A stretch of 5,375 nt of DNA from Nitrospira sp. (GTDB taxonomy: Bacteria; Nitrospirota; Nitrospiria; Nitrospirales; Nitrospiraceae), in NCBI GenBank assembly GCA_030456405.1, contig JAKDNQ010000164.1:1-5375 (forward strand). Direction: 5' to 3'. The notes beneath the pieces are model-generated. The model worked only from the letters and a program-made list of their open reading frames with translations, did not search any database and was not told the origin of the DNA. The position numbers and the translations under genes are program-made. Positions 4,894 through 5,375 of the stretch are shown in pieces. Positions within the stretch are counted from its first letter, which is position 1, and every line of letters starts with the position of its first letter.

Positions 4894-5375
4894 ATGAGCC
4901 ACAAGCAGAGTATCCAGCAATTGCTCGACAAGGCCCACATTACGATCAACGGCGCCCAGCCGGGAGATATCCTGGTGCATAATGAAGGACTCTACGGTCG
5001 TGTCCTAGCCGAGGGATCGTTGGGACTTGGTGAGTCCTATATGGATGGATGGTGGGATTCCGATCAGCTGGACGAATTCTTTTCAAAGGTCCATATGGCC
5101 CAGCTCGACCGGGACGTCGTCGATAAGCGGCTCATCGTCAATGCAGTCAAAGCGCGCCTCTTCAATATGCAGAACAAACAACTCTCCAAGAGAGTGGCGC
5201 AGCAGCACTACGATTTGGACAACGACTTTTACGAAAAGATGCTGGACCCGCACATGCAATATACCTGCGCCTACTGGAAAGGGGCGCATACTCTGGCAGC
5301 AGCGCAAGAACAGAAGCTGGAGTTGATCTGTCGGAAATTGCAGCTTCGCAAGGGCGACCGTATCCTCGAACTCGG
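4894..5375 (+). CDS. cfa: Cyclopropane-fatty-acyl-phospholipid synthase, N-terminal part (runs off the right edge)
   Basis: The first 160 codons of a Cfa enzyme are visible. It uses S-adenosylmethionine to add a methylene across cis double bonds of acyl chains in membrane phospholipid, acting at the cytoplasmic membrane face. The N-terminal region closely follows E. coli Cfa as I remember it: AHITINGAQPGDI, EGSLGLGESYMDGWW (47-61), LDEFFSKV, ARLFNMQNKQ, HYDLDNDFYEKMLDP and MQYTCAYWKGA, which carries the family's conserved YxCAYW element. The visible sequence ends at DRILEL, the start of the Rossmann SAM-binding motif; the remainder, probably a little over 200 residues, is missing only because the window ends. 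The start at 4894 is the first Met after an in-frame TAG at 4879, with AGGA at 4880-4883. It lacks the roughly 20 extra N-terminal residues of the E. coli enzyme. The gene follows the desaturase by 48 bases, suggesting cotranscription. Confidence 0.95.
   Translation, partial: MSHKQSIQQLLDKAHITINGAQPGDILVHNEGLYGRVLAEGSLGLGESYMDGWWDSDQLDEFFSKVHMAQLDRDVVDKRLIVNAVKARLFNMQNKQLSKRVAQQHYDLDNDFYEKMLDPHMQYTCAYWKGAHTLAAAQEQKLELICRKLQLRKGDRILEL

Noticed and set aside
4423..4980. 185-residue - strand frame opposite the desaturase and cfa
   Set aside because: It is a shadow of two firmly identified + strand genes and has no family features of its own.

Overview
The window is a mid-GC bacterial chromosome segment. 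All credible genes lie on the + strand, and no transposase, integrase, tRNA, rRNA or CRISPR array is visible. A B12-riboswitch-controlled leader and a Cfa protein very close to the Escherichia coli type point to a Gram-negative bacterium. The gene mix would fit a Nitrospira-like lineage, but this is a guess that the window cannot settle.

Left block (1-3007). The C-terminal part of an unrecognised protein runs in from the left edge. Five closely packed genes follow: a membrane di-iron sterol desaturase/fatty acid hydroxylase family protein, a short TfoX N-terminal-domain protein, a small exported protein resembling the propeptide of M12-type metalloproteases, a DUF488 protein and a DUF2784 membrane protein. 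The gaps are 4, -1, 46 and 12 bases, so they probably form one transcription unit, although their products have no obvious shared pathway.

Middle block (3008-3927). This is mostly non-coding. It holds a strong sigma70-type promoter, a well-preserved cobalamin riboswitch starting at the predicted transcription start, about 260 bases of leader with several possible alternative pairings, and an excellent Shine-Dalgarno sequence. These drive only a broken reading frame. Its N-terminus reads like the ATP-cone of a ribonucleotide reductase large subunit, but it carries a one-base frameshift and then loses the rest of the gene. I read this as an intact or nearly intact B12 switch left in front of a decayed nrd gene.

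Right block (3928-5375). A front-end-less, OLE1/DesC-type fatty acid desaturase is followed 48 bases later by the first 160 codons of a cyclopropane-fatty-acyl-phospholipid synthase. The pair makes biochemical sense: the desaturase introduces the cis double bond and Cfa converts it in the membrane phospholipid to a cyclopropane ring. The block may have been placed next to the riboswitch by the same rearrangement that removed the nrd gene.

Most notable points: the orphaned riboswitch with two mutually exclusive partners for its P1 strand, the broken RNR start, the loss of one metal-ligand histidine in the hydroxylase-family protein, and a propeptide-like protein with no protease attached.
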